Origin: Nocardia niigatensis NBRC 100131
GTDB taxonomy: Bacteria; Actinomycetota; Actinomycetes; Mycobacteriales; Mycobacteriaceae
Reading direction: 5' to 3'
Assembly: GCF_000308655.1 (NCBI RefSeq)
Contig: NZ_BAGC01000040.1
Location: forward strand, 248,001-312,000
DNA length: 64,000 nucleotides
The notes below the pieces were generated by a model. That model had not been told where the DNA came from, ran no database searches, and saw only the letters and a program-made list of their open reading frames with translations. The stretch's first letter is position 1. Each line of letters opens with the position of its first letter. A program made the translations under genes and the position numbers. This document shows, piece after piece, positions 1 through 8,075 of this stretch.

Positions 1-1
1 A

Positions 2-766
2 CCGCTGTCGCTGGCGCCGTTCGAATATCTGCCCGGTCCGGTGCGCCGGCTCGCGGGAGCTCTCGCTGATCGGATCCCGGACGGTCGGCGTGGCAAGAGT
101 CTGCTGCACCGCGGTTCCCTGCCGCTCGAGCAGCGCTACTACGGCAACGCCCGCAGTTTCAGCGATGCTCAACTGCGTTCTGTGCTGAGGGAATTCCGCC
201 CGGAATGGGGCGCAACGGATGTCACCGCCACGATCTACACTCGCTCACGCGGCTGGGATCCGGTGGCCCGGATGCAACACCTGGACCTGTTCACCTGGTT
301 GCGCGGCGATATCCTCGTCAAGGCCGACAAGATGACCATGGCCAATTCTCTCGAATTGCGCGTGCCGTTCCTGGATCCCGAGGTGCTGGCGATCGCCGAG
401 CAGATTCCGCTGGACCAGAAGATCACGAAGAACACGACCAAGTACGCGCTGCGCCGCGCCCTCGAGACCATCGTCCCCGCACATGTGCTGCACCGGCCCA
501 AGCTCGGATTCCCGGTGCCGCTGCGGCATTGGCTGCGTGGCCCGGAGCTCTACGACTGGGCGGCCGCGCAGATCGCCGAATCACAGACCGATCACCTGCT
601 CGACAAGCCTGCGATCAAGGCCATGCTGGAGAGTCACCGCCGTGGCGAGGCCGACCACAGCCGTCGACTGTGGACACTGCTGGTCTTCATGATCTGGCAC
701 GGAATCTTCGTCGAGGACCGCATCAAGCCCGATATCCAGCAGCCCACCTACCCGGTGCGTCTGTAG
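2..766 (+). CDS. asnB: Asparagine synthetase (glutamine-hydrolysing), C-terminal part, 5' truncated by window
   Basis: The reading frame is open from base 2 to a TAG at 764-766, so about 254 C-terminal residues are visible and the glutaminase half lies outside the window. The residues fit the synthetase domain of AsnB: the stretch DILVKADKMTMANSLELRVP followed by PFLD, then TTKYALRR and the PKLGFPVPLRHWL motif. The family makes asparagine from aspartate, ATP and glutamine; in actinomycetes several paralogues exist, some in cell-wall or secondary-metabolite clusters, so the exact substrate is not certain. It ends just before a strong hairpin terminator, so it is the last gene of its transcript. 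Confidence 0.9.
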   Translation, partial: PLSLAPFEYLPGPVRRLAGALADRIPDGRRGKSLLHRGSLPLEQRYYGNARSFSDAQLRSVLREFRPEWGATDVTATIYTRSRGWDPVARMQHLDLFTWLRGDILVKADKMTMANSLELRVPFLDPEVLAIAEQIPLDQKITKNTTKYALRRALETIVPAHVLHRPKLGFPVPLRHWLRGPELYDWAAAQIAESQTDHLLDKPAIKAMLESHRRGEADHSRRLWTLLVFMIWHGIFVEDRIKPDIQQPTYPVRL

Positions 767-778
767 CCGCGCATACAT

Positions 779-808
779 AATCCCGGATCTGGCCTCAGAT
801 CCGGGATT
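779..808 (+). terminator. Rho-independent-type terminator after asnB
   Basis: A perfect 13-bp inverted repeat (AATCCCGGATCTG at 779-791 and its complement at 796-808) encloses a 4-base loop and is followed by a short T-rich tail. It begins 13 bases after the asnB stop. Confidence 0.85.
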
Positions 809-810
809 CT

Positions 811-988
811 CGTTTCGCGGTATCACCGCATCCGGCCGGATATCGCCGGGCTGCCCCCAAGGATAGATCTTGACCTTCTTGCGGGGCAGTTCGCCCTGTG
901 CGTCGATGGTTTCGAGGATCTCGGTCGAGGAGGACACCGTCGCGCAGTAGCCGGCGAGCCACTCCAGCGAGCGGTCGCGCTCCGCCGG
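811..988 (-). pseudogene. Unidentified coding remnant on the minus strand
   Basis: The minus strand reads SLEWLAGYCATVSSSTEILE, then ETIDAQGELPRKKVKIYPWG, with the G/C-rich third positions typical of genes here. The frame has no stop of its own before running into the asnB terminator, and its upstream side breaks off where a plus-strand MFS remnant begins (about 986). It therefore looks like a piece of a gene cut at both ends. I do not recognise the family. Confidence 0.35.
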
Positions 989-1183
989 ATCACCGGGGCG
1001 GTCGGTATCGCTCTGGTCGGCAGCGTGTTCTACTCCCGGCTGGACGGCGCCCAGAGCCCGCAGTCGTTCGCTCATGCGTTCTCGGCGAGCCTCTCGCTGC
1101 CCATCGGATTTTCGGTGGCGGCCATCGCGATCAGTCAGGCACTTCCGCGACACGGCAGATCCGAGGCGAAGGTTTCGGAGTAA
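986..1183 (+). pseudogene. 3' remnant of an MFS (EmrB/QacA-type) efflux transporter
   Basis: The plus-strand frame ending at TAA 1181-1183 reads RITGAVGIALVGSVFYSRL, then a short hydrophilic linker and a last hydrophobic helix (SLPIGFSVAAIAI) with a basic tail. This resembles the C-terminal two transmembrane segments of DHA2-family drug exporters. Nothing upstream in frame continues the protein; the sequence switches to an unrelated minus-strand remnant at about 986. No start codon or full transporter is present, so I call it a truncated relic. Confidence 0.6.
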
Positions 1184-1243
1184 CCAGGCATCGCGAGCGA
1201 GACCGACTGCGGCACAGCGCATCCAGGATCGCCAACCCGTCCA

Positions 1244-1301
1244 TTGCCACGGTCGGCCGATCCCGATACACTCAGAAATCGAGACAGATCGGTCTCGATT
1301 T
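1244..1301 (+). promoter_or_regulatory. Sigma70-type promoter abutting a TetR-like palindromic operator
   Basis: TTGCCA at 1244-1249 and TACACT at 1267-1272 are separated by exactly 17 bases, a good housekeeping promoter. Directly after the -10, at 1276-1301, lies a perfect 10-bp-armed palindrome AAATCGAGAC-N6-GTCTCGATTT covering the expected start site. Such a position is typical for repression by the TetR protein encoded at the end of the operon that follows (2744-3349). Confidence 0.7.
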
Positions 1302-1323
1302 GGGTGACGGAAGCGAGCACGAT

Positions 1324-1770
1324 ATGCGGGGACAGGCCGTGGAGACGGCGGAGGCCATCGAGATCGTCGGGCGATTGGCGGAGGCGAAGAGCCGGCAGGA
1401 CGTCGCGACCGCGATGACGATCTATCACCCGGAGGGGGTGCTCGAGTCGCCCTCGCTGGGCACTCGGTATGCCGGAGCGGAGATCGAACGCGCGATCGCG
1501 GGATGGTTCGCATTCGCTCCCGATTACACCGTGCGGCTGGACGGTCACGGGCTCGATGGCGAGACGATGTGCTGCTGGGGCGAGATCGGGTTCACGCCGG
1601 CCTTCACCTTCGGCGGAGCGGTACCCAATGGCGATCGGGTGTCGGTGCCGGTCTTCATCCTGTTCGGTTTCCAGGATGGCCGGGTGAGCTGGGAGAGCTT
1701 CAATTTCGATGTCGCCGGTGTCGCGCGGCAATGCGGCGTGGACGCTTCGGACCTGATACGGGCGTCATGA
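1324..1770 (+). CDS. SnoaL-like / NTF2-fold protein
   Basis: A 148-residue protein of the SnoaL/NTF2-like alpha+beta barrel class: an N-terminal helix with AIEIVGRLAEAKSRQD, then YHPEGVLESPS, and a C-terminal sheet ending in FQDGRVSWESFNFD. Members are small isomerases, cyclases or hydratases, or have no known reaction; no catalytic residue can be assigned with certainty. ATG 1324 is chosen; a GTG at 1339 is an alternative. The stop overlaps the start of the next gene (ATGA at 1767-1770), so it is the first gene of a three-gene operon behind the promoter/operator at 1244-1301. Confidence 0.75.
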   Translation: MRGQAVETAEAIEIVGRLAEAKSRQDVATAMTIYHPEGVLESPSLGTRYAGAEIERAIAGWFAFAPDYTVRLDGHGLDGETMCCWGEIGFTPAFTFGGAVPNGDRVSVPVFILFGFQDGRVSWESFNFDVAGVARQCGVDASDLIRAS

Positions 1771-2744
1771 TCGTCGGAGCCAGGCAGCCGAGCACCGCCA
1801 CGATGCGCGCCGCACTGCACGAAAGCTGGGGGTCCGCACTGGAGATCGGTGAGGTTCCGCGTCCGGAGCCCGCGGCCGGGGAGGTGCGCATCGCGGTGCG
1901 GGCGACCAGTGTGAATCCGATCGATATGCACCTCGGGCGCGGCGCGGGCTACGAGCAGTCGATGCGTCTCCCCTGCATCCCCGGATGGGATGTCGCGGGG
2001 GTCGTGGATGCCGTCGGCTATGGGGTAAGCCGGTATGCCTTCGGCGACAGGCTGTTCGGCTTGGCCTGGTTTCCCTATCCGGCCGGCACATACGCGGAGT
2101 ACATGACAGTCCCCGCGTATCAACTGGTTCCGATGCCGGACTCGGCGTCCTTCGCCGAGGCGGCGTGCTTGCCGATGGCCACGCTGACGGCGTGGCAGAT
2201 GCTGGACGCCGCCGGAGTCCGAGCCGGGCGGCATGTCCTCATCAGCGGCGCCACGGGCGGCGTAGGACATCTGGCCGTGCAGTTGGCGGTCGCGCGCGGC
2301 GCCACGGTGACAGCGCTGGCACGACCCGACAGCCACGCGATCCTGCACGAATTCGGCGCGCAGTCCTGCGTGGACTACACCGATCCCGTGGCGGTCACCG
2401 GAATCGGCAAGGTGGACGCGGCAATCGATCTCGTCGGAGGCGATTTCGGCAGGTCGCTGTTCGACCGGGTCGCACCGGGCGGCGCAATCGCGCTGGCGAC
2501 CGCGTGGTCGATCACGGGCTATCGGACCGTGGCCGCGGAACGCGGTATCAAGGCGGTCTCGTGCCTGGTCGAGCCGGATCCCGAAGCGCTGCGGGCGATC
2601 GCGTCGCTGGTCGACGCGGGTAGGGTCCGGGTGTCGGTCGGCGCCGAGTTCGACCTCAGCCGTGCCGCGGATGCTCAGCAATGGGTCACCGGCCGACGCG
2701 GCTTCGGCAAGGCCGCCATCACCGTGAGTACGCAGGAGACCTGA
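1767..2744 (+). CDS. Quinone-oxidoreductase-like MDR dehydrogenase
   Basis: A 325-residue medium-chain dehydrogenase/reductase of the NADPH:quinone oxidoreductase branch. The N-terminal GroES-like domain has TSVNPIDMHLGRG and GWDVAGVV; the Rossmann domain has the nucleotide-binding GATGGVGHLAVQLA near residue 165. The usual zinc-ligand cysteines are absent, as expected for the zinc-free quinone reductase group. It overlaps the SnoaL gene by four bases and the TetR gene by one (TGATG), so the three are translationally coupled. The role is probably reduction of an electrophilic quinone or enone; an internal ATG at 1803 is a possible alternative start. Confidence 0.85.
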   Translation: MIVGARQPSTATMRAALHESWGSALEIGEVPRPEPAAGEVRIAVRATSVNPIDMHLGRGAGYEQSMRLPCIPGWDVAGVVDAVGYGVSRYAFGDRLFGLAWFPYPAGTYAEYMTVPAYQLVPMPDSASFAEAACLPMATLTAWQMLDAAGVRAGRHVLISGATGGVGHLAVQLAVARGATVTALARPDSHAILHEFGAQSCVDYTDPVAVTGIGKVDAAIDLVGGDFGRSLFDRVAPGGAIALATAWSITGYRTVAAERGIKAVSCLVEPDPEALRAIASLVDAGRVRVSVGAEFDLSRAADAQQWVTGRRGFGKAAITVSTQET

Positions 2745-3349
2745 TGAGCGAGAGTCCCAAGCAGTTGCGCGGCGCCGCGGTGCGCGAGAAGCTCGTCGAC
2801 ATCGCGGTGGAACTCTTCTACGACAACGGAGTTCGCGCCGTCGGCGTCGACGAGGTCGTGCGCCGGGCGGGTATGGCGAAGGCGAGCCTGTATCGCTGGT
2901 TCCCCAGTAAGGACGACCTCGTTCTCGCGGTACTGCAGCGACGGGACGATAGCTTCTGGGCCAAGTGGGACACGACCGCGGCAGAGCATTCCGAGCCGGC
3001 GGACGAACTTCACGCCCAGCTCACGTGGATCCAGAATCTCGCGACGCGCGACGGCTATCGAGGCTGCGCCTTCGTCAATACCGCCGCCGAATTCGACAGC
3101 GCCACAACGGGAGCGATCAGGCAGCGCTGCCTCGAACACGAGGAGGAGCTGCGGCGACGGTTGCACGCGCTCACCGCGCGGCTCGGCCGCACCGACAGTG
3201 ATCAGCTCGCCGACCAACTCCACATCGCCATCGTGGGGACGTTCGCGGTCGGCGGGCTCTACTCGACCGGCGGGCCCGCGAACCAGCTCCGCGCCCTCGC
3301 CGACCGCCTGCTCGCATCGAGCACTCCGAGCACGGCCGGCGAGCGGTAG
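2744..3349 (+). CDS. TetR/AcrR-family repressor
   Basis: A 201-residue TetR protein. The helix-turn-helix lies in residues 15-60: LVDIAVELFYDNGVRAVGVD, then EVVRRAGMAKASLYRWFPSK, a textbook recognition-helix sequence. The C-terminal ligand domain contains RDGYRGCAFVNTAAEF, seen in TetR proteins of oxidoreductase operons. The start overlaps the upstream stop (TGATG). Its probable operator is the palindrome at 1276-1301 before the operon, giving autoregulation and control of the SnoaL and MDR genes; this pairing is inferred from position. Confidence 0.88.
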   Translation: MSESPKQLRGAAVREKLVDIAVELFYDNGVRAVGVDEVVRRAGMAKASLYRWFPSKDDLVLAVLQRRDDSFWAKWDTTAAEHSEPADELHAQLTWIQNLATRDGYRGCAFVNTAAEFDSATTGAIRQRCLEHEEELRRRLHALTARLGRTDSDQLADQLHIAIVGTFAVGGLYSTGGPANQLRALADRLLASSTPSTAGER

Positions 3350-3555
3350 CTCGACCACTCCCCCACGCGTAATGCCTGCTCAGCACTCGGATCAGTCCTA
3401 TCGTCCACTATCGCGCGAAGTAGACATGGGGTGAGTCAGAACGCCGGCATCGGCCGGGCAGGGATCGTCGAGGGCGGGATCGCGGCGCCGGACGCGATCG
3501 TCGACCGGCTGTTGCGCGCGGCCGGCACTCGGCTGCTCGGCTCCTGGAGACCGGT

Positions 3556-3918
3556 TCACACCCCGGCTCGGCGCATGTAGCAGTCGGTCTCGATCACCGA
3601 ACCCGACTCCAGGCGCTCGGTCCAGCCGCCGGGTCCCACCACACGCACGGTATCCGCCCACGGCGCATACGGCCTGCCCTGCGCGTCGACGCCCGGGTAC
3701 GGCACATAACCCCAGTAACAGGCGAGCCCGGATGCCGGGGGCGAGAACACCCACAGGTCCGGCCCGATATCGACACCCACCAAAACCTGCCGAATCTGTT
3801 GCTGCGCAAGCAGATTCGGGTCGCCATTGCTCACGTCGCCGGGCGCCGCGCCCGCGACGCCCATGGCCATCGCGAATGCCGCCGCACCGGCGGACCCCAC
3901 CCCGAGCACACGCTTCAT
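3556..3918 (-). CDS. Small secreted protein of unknown function
   Basis: A 120-residue protein starting with a clear Sec signal peptide (MKRVLGVGSAGAAAFAMAMG, cleavage probably after AGA). The mature part is about 95 residues, rich in Gly, Pro and aromatics, with two cysteines (ACYWGYVPYPG and ETDCYMRR) that could form one disulphide. No family recognised. It stands alone between a convergent TetR gene and another minus-strand TetR gene. The 200 bases before it on the left (3350-3555) hold no gene I can support. Confidence 0.65.
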   Translation of the reverse strand: MKRVLGVGSAGAAAFAMAMGVAGAAPGDVSNGDPNLLAQQQIRQVLVGVDIGPDLWVFSPPASGLACYWGYVPYPGVDAQGRPYAPWADTVRVVGPGGWTERLESGSVIETDCYMRRAGV

Positions 3919-4045
3919 CCCCGACCGATCCCTCTACTCGACAAGCCCGCCACCACAGAGGCGGCGGCGAACCGTAACAGGCACCGCCTTTTCCGCAGTA
4001 GGGCATTCGAATCGGTCACCGAATCCGTTGCGCGAGAGGGCGCGG

Positions 4046-4804
4046 CTATCGAGCCGTTCGTGATCCTCCGGTGCGGGCCGGTGTGGTGAGCAGGTCGATG
4101 ATCGCCTGCGTCTCCGCCGCGGTGGGGGTCGGCAGACTGTCACGACCGTGAATCAGACCGATGCCGAGATAGACCATCGCGCCGGCGCGCAGACGCGCCT
4201 GGGCGTCATCGAAGCCGAGTTCGAGCATGGTGTGCTGCACGACCTCGAAAACCTTGCGTTCGAGGGCCTGGACCGCACCCGCTACCTTCTCGTCGTTGCG
4301 CGCCCATTCACGCACCGCGGCTTCGACGATCCAGGTGCTCTGGTCGATGAGCAGCGAGGCCATCTTCTCGATGCGCTGCTCGACGGGGATGGAATCGATG
4401 GTGCCCAGTGCGCGAATGGCATCGCTCTGCACCGCGCACCAGCGGTCGGCCATGGCTTCCATGAGTTGTTCGACATCATCGAAGTGCCAGTAGAAGCTGC
4501 CCTTGGTGACGCCCAGTTCGGCGCAGAGCCGCGGAATCTTGATCGCGGTCACGCCTTCTCGGGCCAGCAGTGCCAGCGCGCCGTCGATCCAGTCCTCATA
4601 CGACAGACGCGCGGAACCGCTGCGGCCACGCTGCTGCGCCTCGGCCTTCTTGGACCGGCGGGGGCGAGCACCGGAGTCCGGCCGCGAACCCGGCGGATCC
4701 CCGGCGTTCGATTCCACCTGAGCGTCTGGAAGTGCCACGCATTCGATGCTAGGCGACGGTTCGCCCGGGATTTTCCTTGCCACACGGCCATTGCTCGGTA
4801 CCAT
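4046..4804 (-). CDS. TetR-family regulator divergent from the multicopper oxidase operon
   Basis: The TetR helix-turn-helix is at residues about 75-125: YEDWIDGALALLAREGVTAI, then PRLCAELGVTKGSFYWHFDD. It is preceded by an unusually long, Pro/Arg-rich and probably disordered extension of some 70 residues, so the true start may lie further in (GTG codons exist at the VALPD and VESNAG segments). A TTG at 4810 is in frame but ATG 4804 is preferred. It is transcribed away from the oxidase gene at 4861, with several operator-like repeats in the 56-base gap and over its own start, suggesting it controls both. Confidence 0.85.
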   Translation of the reverse strand: MVPSNGRVARKIPGEPSPSIECVALPDAQVESNAGDPPGSRPDSGARPRRSKKAEAQQRGRSGSARLSYEDWIDGALALLAREGVTAIKIPRLCAELGVTKGSFYWHFDDVEQLMEAMADRWCAVQSDAIRALGTIDSIPVEQRIEKMASLLIDQSTWIVEAAVREWARNDEKVAGAVQALERKVFEVVQHTMLELGFDDAQARLRAGAMVYLGIGLIHGRDSLPTPTAAETQAIIDLLTTPARTGGSRTAR

Positions 4805-4844
4805 ACTCAAAAGTACCGTGAGCTATACCGAAAGGTACGTTGAG
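4796..4844. promoter_or_regulatory. Repeated palindromic operator elements in divergent TetR / oxidase promoter
   Basis: The region has several related half-sites: CGGTAC (4796-4801) and GTACCG (4813-4818) as an inverted pair spaced by 11 bases; TACC-GAAA-GGTA (4826-4837); and two direct copies of the pattern AAA(A/G)GTAC followed by TGAG. They overlap the start of the minus-strand TetR gene and precede the plus-strand oxidase, the expected place for an autoregulated TetR operator. Confidence 0.55.
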
Positions 4845-4860
4845 TGCATGAGGGTGTGCG

Positions 4861-6711
4861 ATGAGGCCTCCTGTCGACCGGCGAGGCGCATCGTTCGATC
4901 GCCGGCGTCTGCTGCGTGGCGTCGGTGTCGCGATGACCGCGGCCGCGATGTACGGCCGGTCCGGGAGGCGGGCGTCCGCGGCCCCGCCGACGCCCCGGGC
5001 GGACAGTCCGCTGCTGTTCCACTCGCCGTCCATGCGGCCGTTCGCCGACGACCTGCCGCTGCTGCCGGTCCTTCGCGGTGATGACCTGGACCTGGCCGCC
5101 GCGTCGACGACACATCGATTCCATCGGGATATGGGCGAGGTTCCGGCGCTGGGATACGGCGGCGCCGACTATCTGGGCCCGACCATCGAGCATCGCGTCG
5201 ACGAGCCGCTGACCGTCCGGTTCGTCAACCGGATCGGCGTCCATCCGTTCGCGGCCGATCTCGACACCAGCCTGCACGGTGTCGCGGACGGATACCGGAC
5301 CTCACCGCCGTGCTCGCTGCATCTGCACGGCGGGGTGACGCCGCCGGACAGCGACGGGCATCCCGAGCGCTTGGTGTTCCCCGGTCAGACTGCCGTGCAC
5401 CGTTTTCCGCTGCGGCAGTCGGCGGCCGCGCTCTGGTACCACGACCACGCCATGGGCATGACGCGCGCCAATGTGTACACCGGGCTGGCGGGAATGGTGT
5501 TGCTGCGGGACGAATTCGACACCGGCGAGCCCGGCAACCCGCTCGGATTGCCGGCCGGCGAGTTCGAGGTGCCGTTGGTGCTGCAGGAGAAGCTGTTCAC
5601 CCCCGAGGGGCAGCAGAACATGCGTTCCACGATCATCGTCCCGCAGGGCTCGTGGGAAGGCGGCGCGGTCGGCGATGTCGGACTCGTCAACGGCACGGTA
5701 TGGCCCCAGCTCGAGGTCGCGCGCGGGCTCTACCGGTTCCGCGTTCTCAACGCGGCCTCGTTCAGTCTGTGGAATCTGTTCTTCGGCAACCACATGCGAT
5801 TCTGGGTCATCGGCAACGACCACGGATTGCTCGACGGTCCGGTCGAGGTCCGGAACCTGCTGCTGGAACCGGGTGAACGTGTCGATCTGCTGGTCGACTT
5901 CTCCGGAATGGCACCCGGCGACACCGTCGAATTGCGCAACGACGAACCGCCGCCGTTCCAGGCAGCGGTACTGGGCGAGGTCGCCATGCCGCTGTTCTGC
6001 CGATTCCGGGTGGGAGACCGCCGCGGCTTCACCGGCCCTGTGCCGCAACAGCTTCGGGGCGGACCCGGTCTTCCCCCGGTGATGCCACCGCTGGAGACCC
6101 CCGAGGTCGTCCGGAATCTGACCATCAGTCAGCCGTACGAGCTGCGGGACCCGCCGTCGATCATGACGCTGAACAACATCACCTTCGACAATCCCGATAT
6201 CGAGATGCCCCGCCAGGGCACGGTCGAGCAGTGGAACCTGATCAACATCACCCCGGACCCGCATCCGATTCACCTGCACCTGGTCAACTTCCGGATCCTG
6301 GGCCGTACGCCCTTGCGGACCGTCGACTTTCAGGTCGCCGATCCGCAGCCACCCGTCGGCGTGCGTTGGGCGCCGTCGGCCGAGAACTTTCTCGCCGGTC
6401 CGCAACAGCCACCGGCGGACTGGGAGTCGGGTTGGAAGGACATCGTCCGCGTCGACGGCGGCACGGTCACCCGGATCATCGTCCGCTTTCCCACCGCAGA
6501 CGAGCTCGGTTTCGACCCGGACGCACCGTTCTCCCGTGCGCCGTCGGCCGCTGACGGCGACGGCGGCACCGATATGCCCGGACACGGCGGCCACGGGATG
6601 CCCGCGGACCAGGCAGGCGACGGACAGCTCCAGGGCTATGTCTGGCACTGCCATCTCCTCGACCACGAGGACCACGACATGATGCTGAGGTATCGGACGG
6701 TGCGTGAATGA
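4861..6711 (+). CDS. Tat-exported multicopper oxidase (laccase / CotA-like)
   Basis: A 616-residue multicopper oxidase. The N-terminus has a twin-arginine signal (FDRRRLLRGVGVAM, residues 12-25). All four copper-ligand motifs are present: HLHG (154-157), WYHDH (192-196), HPIHLH (468-473) and HCHLLDHEDHDMM (596-608). This gives the type 1 copper and the trinuclear cluster, so it should oxidise phenolic or other electron-rich substrates with O2. A His/Met-rich insertion (MPGHGGHGMP) just before the last motif may bind extra copper. The length fits CotA/PhsA-like laccases. ATG 4861 follows a GAGGGTG ribosome site. It is the first gene of an apparent operon with the two genes that follow. Confidence 0.93.
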   Translation: MRPPVDRRGASFDRRRLLRGVGVAMTAAAMYGRSGRRASAAPPTPRADSPLLFHSPSMRPFADDLPLLPVLRGDDLDLAAASTTHRFHRDMGEVPALGYGGADYLGPTIEHRVDEPLTVRFVNRIGVHPFAADLDTSLHGVADGYRTSPPCSLHLHGGVTPPDSDGHPERLVFPGQTAVHRFPLRQSAAALWYHDHAMGMTRANVYTGLAGMVLLRDEFDTGEPGNPLGLPAGEFEVPLVLQEKLFTPEGQQNMRSTIIVPQGSWEGGAVGDVGLVNGTVWPQLEVARGLYRFRVLNAASFSLWNLFFGNHMRFWVIGNDHGLLDGPVEVRNLLLEPGERVDLLVDFSGMAPGDTVELRNDEPPPFQAAVLGEVAMPLFCRFRVGDRRGFTGPVPQQLRGGPGLPPVMPPLETPEVVRNLTISQPYELRDPPSIMTLNNITFDNPDIEMPRQGTVEQWNLINITPDPHPIHLHLVNFRILGRTPLRTVDFQVADPQPPVGVRWAPSAENFLAGPQQPPADWESGWKDIVRVDGGTVTRIIVRFPTADELGFDPDAPFSRAPSAADGDGGTDMPGHGGHGMPADQAGDGQLQGYVWHCHLLDHEDHDMMLRYRTVRE

Positions 6712-6776
6712 GACTGCGCGCCAAGTTCTTTCCTCGTCATAGACACGAACCCGGAGTACACGAAGGAGACCCCGCC

Positions 6777-8054
6777 ATGACGGTGGAAGCACAGCCGCAG
6801 CGCATCCCCGAACCCGAGCGCGGTCCGACCGCGTTCCGGTACTGGCAGGCGCGGCAGACCCCGGGGGTGCAGCGCCTCGAGCGAATCGTCCGGGCGCTCA
6901 CCGGCAGTACCGTGTTCCCGACCGATGCCCAGGCGAGTGCGCTGTGCGAAGACCTGTTCACCGGCGATCCGGTCGCCGAGCGATTCGTCGCCGAGGTGAT
7001 GCACGGCGACATCGGGCGGCAGCGCGGCCGGGCGATGCTCGAGCAGGCGCTGACCTCCGGGATCGACTCGGTACCCGACGCGCCACCGGCCATGCGGGCC
7101 TTGTTCGCCGAGTTCGAGGCGGTGCCCGACTGGGTGGATCCGGCGCTGGTCGAGCAGGGCGCGGCCATCTGGCGCCGCTGGGGCACCATGCTCTTCAGCT
7201 TCGCCGGAGCCGAGACCCTCGAGATGTACACCGAATCCGCTGTCGCGAAACCGTTGTCGCTGGCCGGTGGCTACGCCGGTGACAGCGCGCTGCGCAGATT
7301 CCTGGAAACCTGCCGGTTCTGGATGGACGTGTCCCAGCCCGGCGCGCTGCTCACCCCGGGCGCGGCCGGGCGGGCCACGGCCCTGAAGGTCCGCATCATG
7401 CACGTGTCGGTCCGCGCGCGGGTCGCCGAGCATCCGGAGTGGGATACCGACCGGTGGGGCCTGCCGATCAGCCAGACCTACCAGTTGCTGACCCTGCTCG
7501 CGGGCAGCCTCACCCCCGGGCTCGGGCTGTGGGCGCTGGGGTATCAGACCACGCCCTCGGAAATCCGTGCGCTGCTGCACTTTCAGAGGTATATGGGTCA
7601 TCTGCTCGGGGTCCGGGTCCAGTGGTATCCGGAGACGATCATCGATGCGCTGCGCGTGCTGGCGATGACCATCGCCTCGCGCTCGTATGACGCGGGAACG
7701 GATGGCGCCGAACTGATCGAGTCCTATCCGGCCGCGTTCGCTCCGCGAGCCGGCCAGCGCGGTCTGACCCGGCTACGCGCGGCGTACAACTTCCGGATCA
7801 ACTCCGTGTACTCGGCGATGTACATGGCGCCGTTCACTCGCCGCCGCTACCGGATGCCGCCCGCGTTTCCGTGGATCCTCATCCCGATCGCACGATTCCC
7901 GCTCATCACCGTCATGGAACTGGTCCGCCGGAGCTGCCCGCCGTTCGCGCGCGTGCACGAGAAGGTCATGCTCCGGCACCGGGAGAACTGGTACCGAGCC
8001 CAGATGCAAGGCCGCGAGGCGCAATTCGATGCCAGTGGCGCGCTGCGGCGCTGA
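6777..8054 (+). CDS. MpaB / latex-clearing-protein-type oxygenase (DUF2236)
   Basis: A 425-residue protein of the DUF2236 family that includes rubber oxygenase Lcp and fungal MpaB. Supporting segments are a conserved helix with LFSFAGAETLEMYTESAVAK, the KVRIMHVSVR motif (the histidine is the likely axial haem ligand in Lcp) and RWGLPISQTYQLLT. Known members are haem b dioxygenases or lyases that cleave isoprenoid or other double bonds. No signal peptide is visible, unlike secreted Lcp. ATG 6777 has a GAAGGAGA ribosome site. It lies 65 bases after the multicopper oxidase in the same direction. Confidence 0.82.
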   Translation: MTVEAQPQRIPEPERGPTAFRYWQARQTPGVQRLERIVRALTGSTVFPTDAQASALCEDLFTGDPVAERFVAEVMHGDIGRQRGRAMLEQALTSGIDSVPDAPPAMRALFAEFEAVPDWVDPALVEQGAAIWRRWGTMLFSFAGAETLEMYTESAVAKPLSLAGGYAGDSALRRFLETCRFWMDVSQPGALLTPGAAGRATALKVRIMHVSVRARVAEHPEWDTDRWGLPISQTYQLLTLLAGSLTPGLGLWALGYQTTPSEIRALLHFQRYMGHLLGVRVQWYPETIIDALRVLAMTIASRSYDAGTDGAELIESYPAAFAPRAGQRGLTRLRAAYNFRINSVYSAMYMAPFTRRRYRMPPAFPWILIPIARFPLITVMELVRRSCPPFARVHEKVMLRHRENWYRAQMQGREAQFDASGALRR

Positions 8055-8075
8055 TCGATCCACGCGAGGAAACCC

